DNA of 64,000 nucleotides from Phycisphaerales bacterium (lineage in GTDB: Bacteria; Planctomycetota; Phycisphaerae; Phycisphaerales; UBA1924). Of the stretch, positions 63,702 through 64,000 are shown piece by piece. The position numbers and the translations under genes were made by a program. The stretch covers positions 62,001 to 126,000 of the forward strand of contig JADLGW010000015.1 in the NCBI GenBank assembly GCA_020849105.1, in the 5' to 3' direction. Each line of letters opens with the position of its first letter. The stretch's first letter is position 1. The notes under the pieces are model-generated. The model was given only the letters and a program-made list of their open reading frames with translations, searched no databases and was not told the origin of the DNA.

Positions 63702-64000
63702 GTGAATCCCGACGACCACGTCTGCCTGTGCTTCCGCGTCTCGCTGCGCAAGATCAGGTCGTACCTGGAGCGCGAGGACCCTCGGGTGGCGTCGCTGATC
63801 AGCGAGTGCCTGGGGGCGGGCACGGGCTGCCAGTGGTGCGTGCCGTTCCTGAGGGCGCTGCACCAGCAGCACCAGCGCGGGCAGACCCCTGACCTGAACG
63901 TGTCGCCGGAGCGCTACGCGGAGGCGCGCCTGGGCTACCACAAGTCCGGCCGCCGCGACAGCGGGGTTGTCCAGGACGCGGGTGCCGACGACGCCGCACC
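63702..64000 (+). CDS. BFD-like [2Fe-2S]-binding protein (partial)
   Basis: Runs off the window end. Reads NPDDHVCLCFRVSLRKIR and then LGAGTGCQWCVPFLRAL, the C-x-C...C-x2-C spacing of bacterioferritin-associated ferredoxin-type [2Fe-2S] domains. At least 99 residues with no stop. GTG at 63702 is chosen because an earlier in-frame GTG (63672) lies inside the terminator hairpin. Such domains transfer electrons or regulate iron-containing proteins; the partner is not visible. Confidence 0.75.
   Translation, partial: MNPDDHVCLCFRVSLRKIRSYLEREDPRVASLISECLGAGTGCQWCVPFLRALHQQHQRGQTPDLNVSPERYAEARLGYHKSGRRDSGVVQDAGADDAA

Overview
The window is a very GC-rich bacterial chromosome segment, most likely from a planctomycete of the class Phycisphaerae. 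The taxonomic markers are protein motifs: four copies of a paired Asp/Asn-rich C-terminal module ending in FALGCP (GC-type dockerin), a giant exported protein with a LEPR-XLL-type N-terminal motif (LESRQLL), zinc ribbons of the CPECGYNLRG kind, and a motility-accessory-factor protein fused to further sugar-modification domains. GTG and TTG starts and 4-base stop/start overlaps (GTGA, ATGA, TTGA) are common. I see no insertion sequence, prophage, CRISPR array, rRNA or tRNA gene. The assignment to Phycisphaerae is inference from gene content.

Layout. 1-5.4 kb: a PlsC-type acyltransferase, recA with a strong divergent promoter, a coiled-coil protein, a zinc-ribbon protein and thrS. 5.4-7.1 kb: a truncated dockerin gene and its intact neighbour. 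7.1-8.4 kb: pgsA-pgpA for phosphatidylglycerol synthesis. 8.5-15.5 kb: nuoJKLMN, the membrane arm of complex I without its other subunits. 15.5-26.4 kb: a membrane protein and a 3175-residue secreted surface protein. 26.5-31.1 kb: cysteine dioxygenase, an EF-G-like GTPase, an ankyrin protein and a YcxB-like zinc-ribbon protein. 31.3-37.2 kb: a secreted zinc metalloprotease with a dockerin, and a coiled-coil protein with a Wzz-like end. 37.3-41.1 kb, all leftward: a CLC channel with CBS domains, a DoxX-ECF sigma operon, and a DUF1428-DUF167 pair. 41.2-44.7 kb: a GT-C-like membrane protein, a class I glutamine amidotransferase and a HhH-GPD DNA glycosylase. 44.7-49.1 kb: another dockerin protein, a small SEC-C gene broken by two compensating frameshifts, and gcvP. 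49.3-54.4 kb: a PDZ lipoprotein, a second lipoprotein, comM and an aldehyde dehydrogenase homologue lacking two catalytic residues. 54.5-64 kb: an NTF2-like membrane protein and then a translationally coupled nonulosonic (sialic/legionaminic) acid operon headed by a 1214-residue Maf fusion, followed by an HDOD protein and the start of a BFD-like [2Fe-2S] protein.

Two things stand out. First, a family of short paired-hairpin palindromes lies both between genes and, in frame, inside conserved housekeeping genes (thrS, nuoM, nuoN and gcvP twice), adding about 16-26 residues each time. Second, the nonulosonic acid cluster joins CMP-sugar synthesis to a single protein combining a Maf-type glycosyltransferase, a nucleotidyltransferase-like segment and a radical-SAM/SPASM-like segment that has lost its cluster cysteines. 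A separate 332-base nested inverted-repeat element follows this operon.
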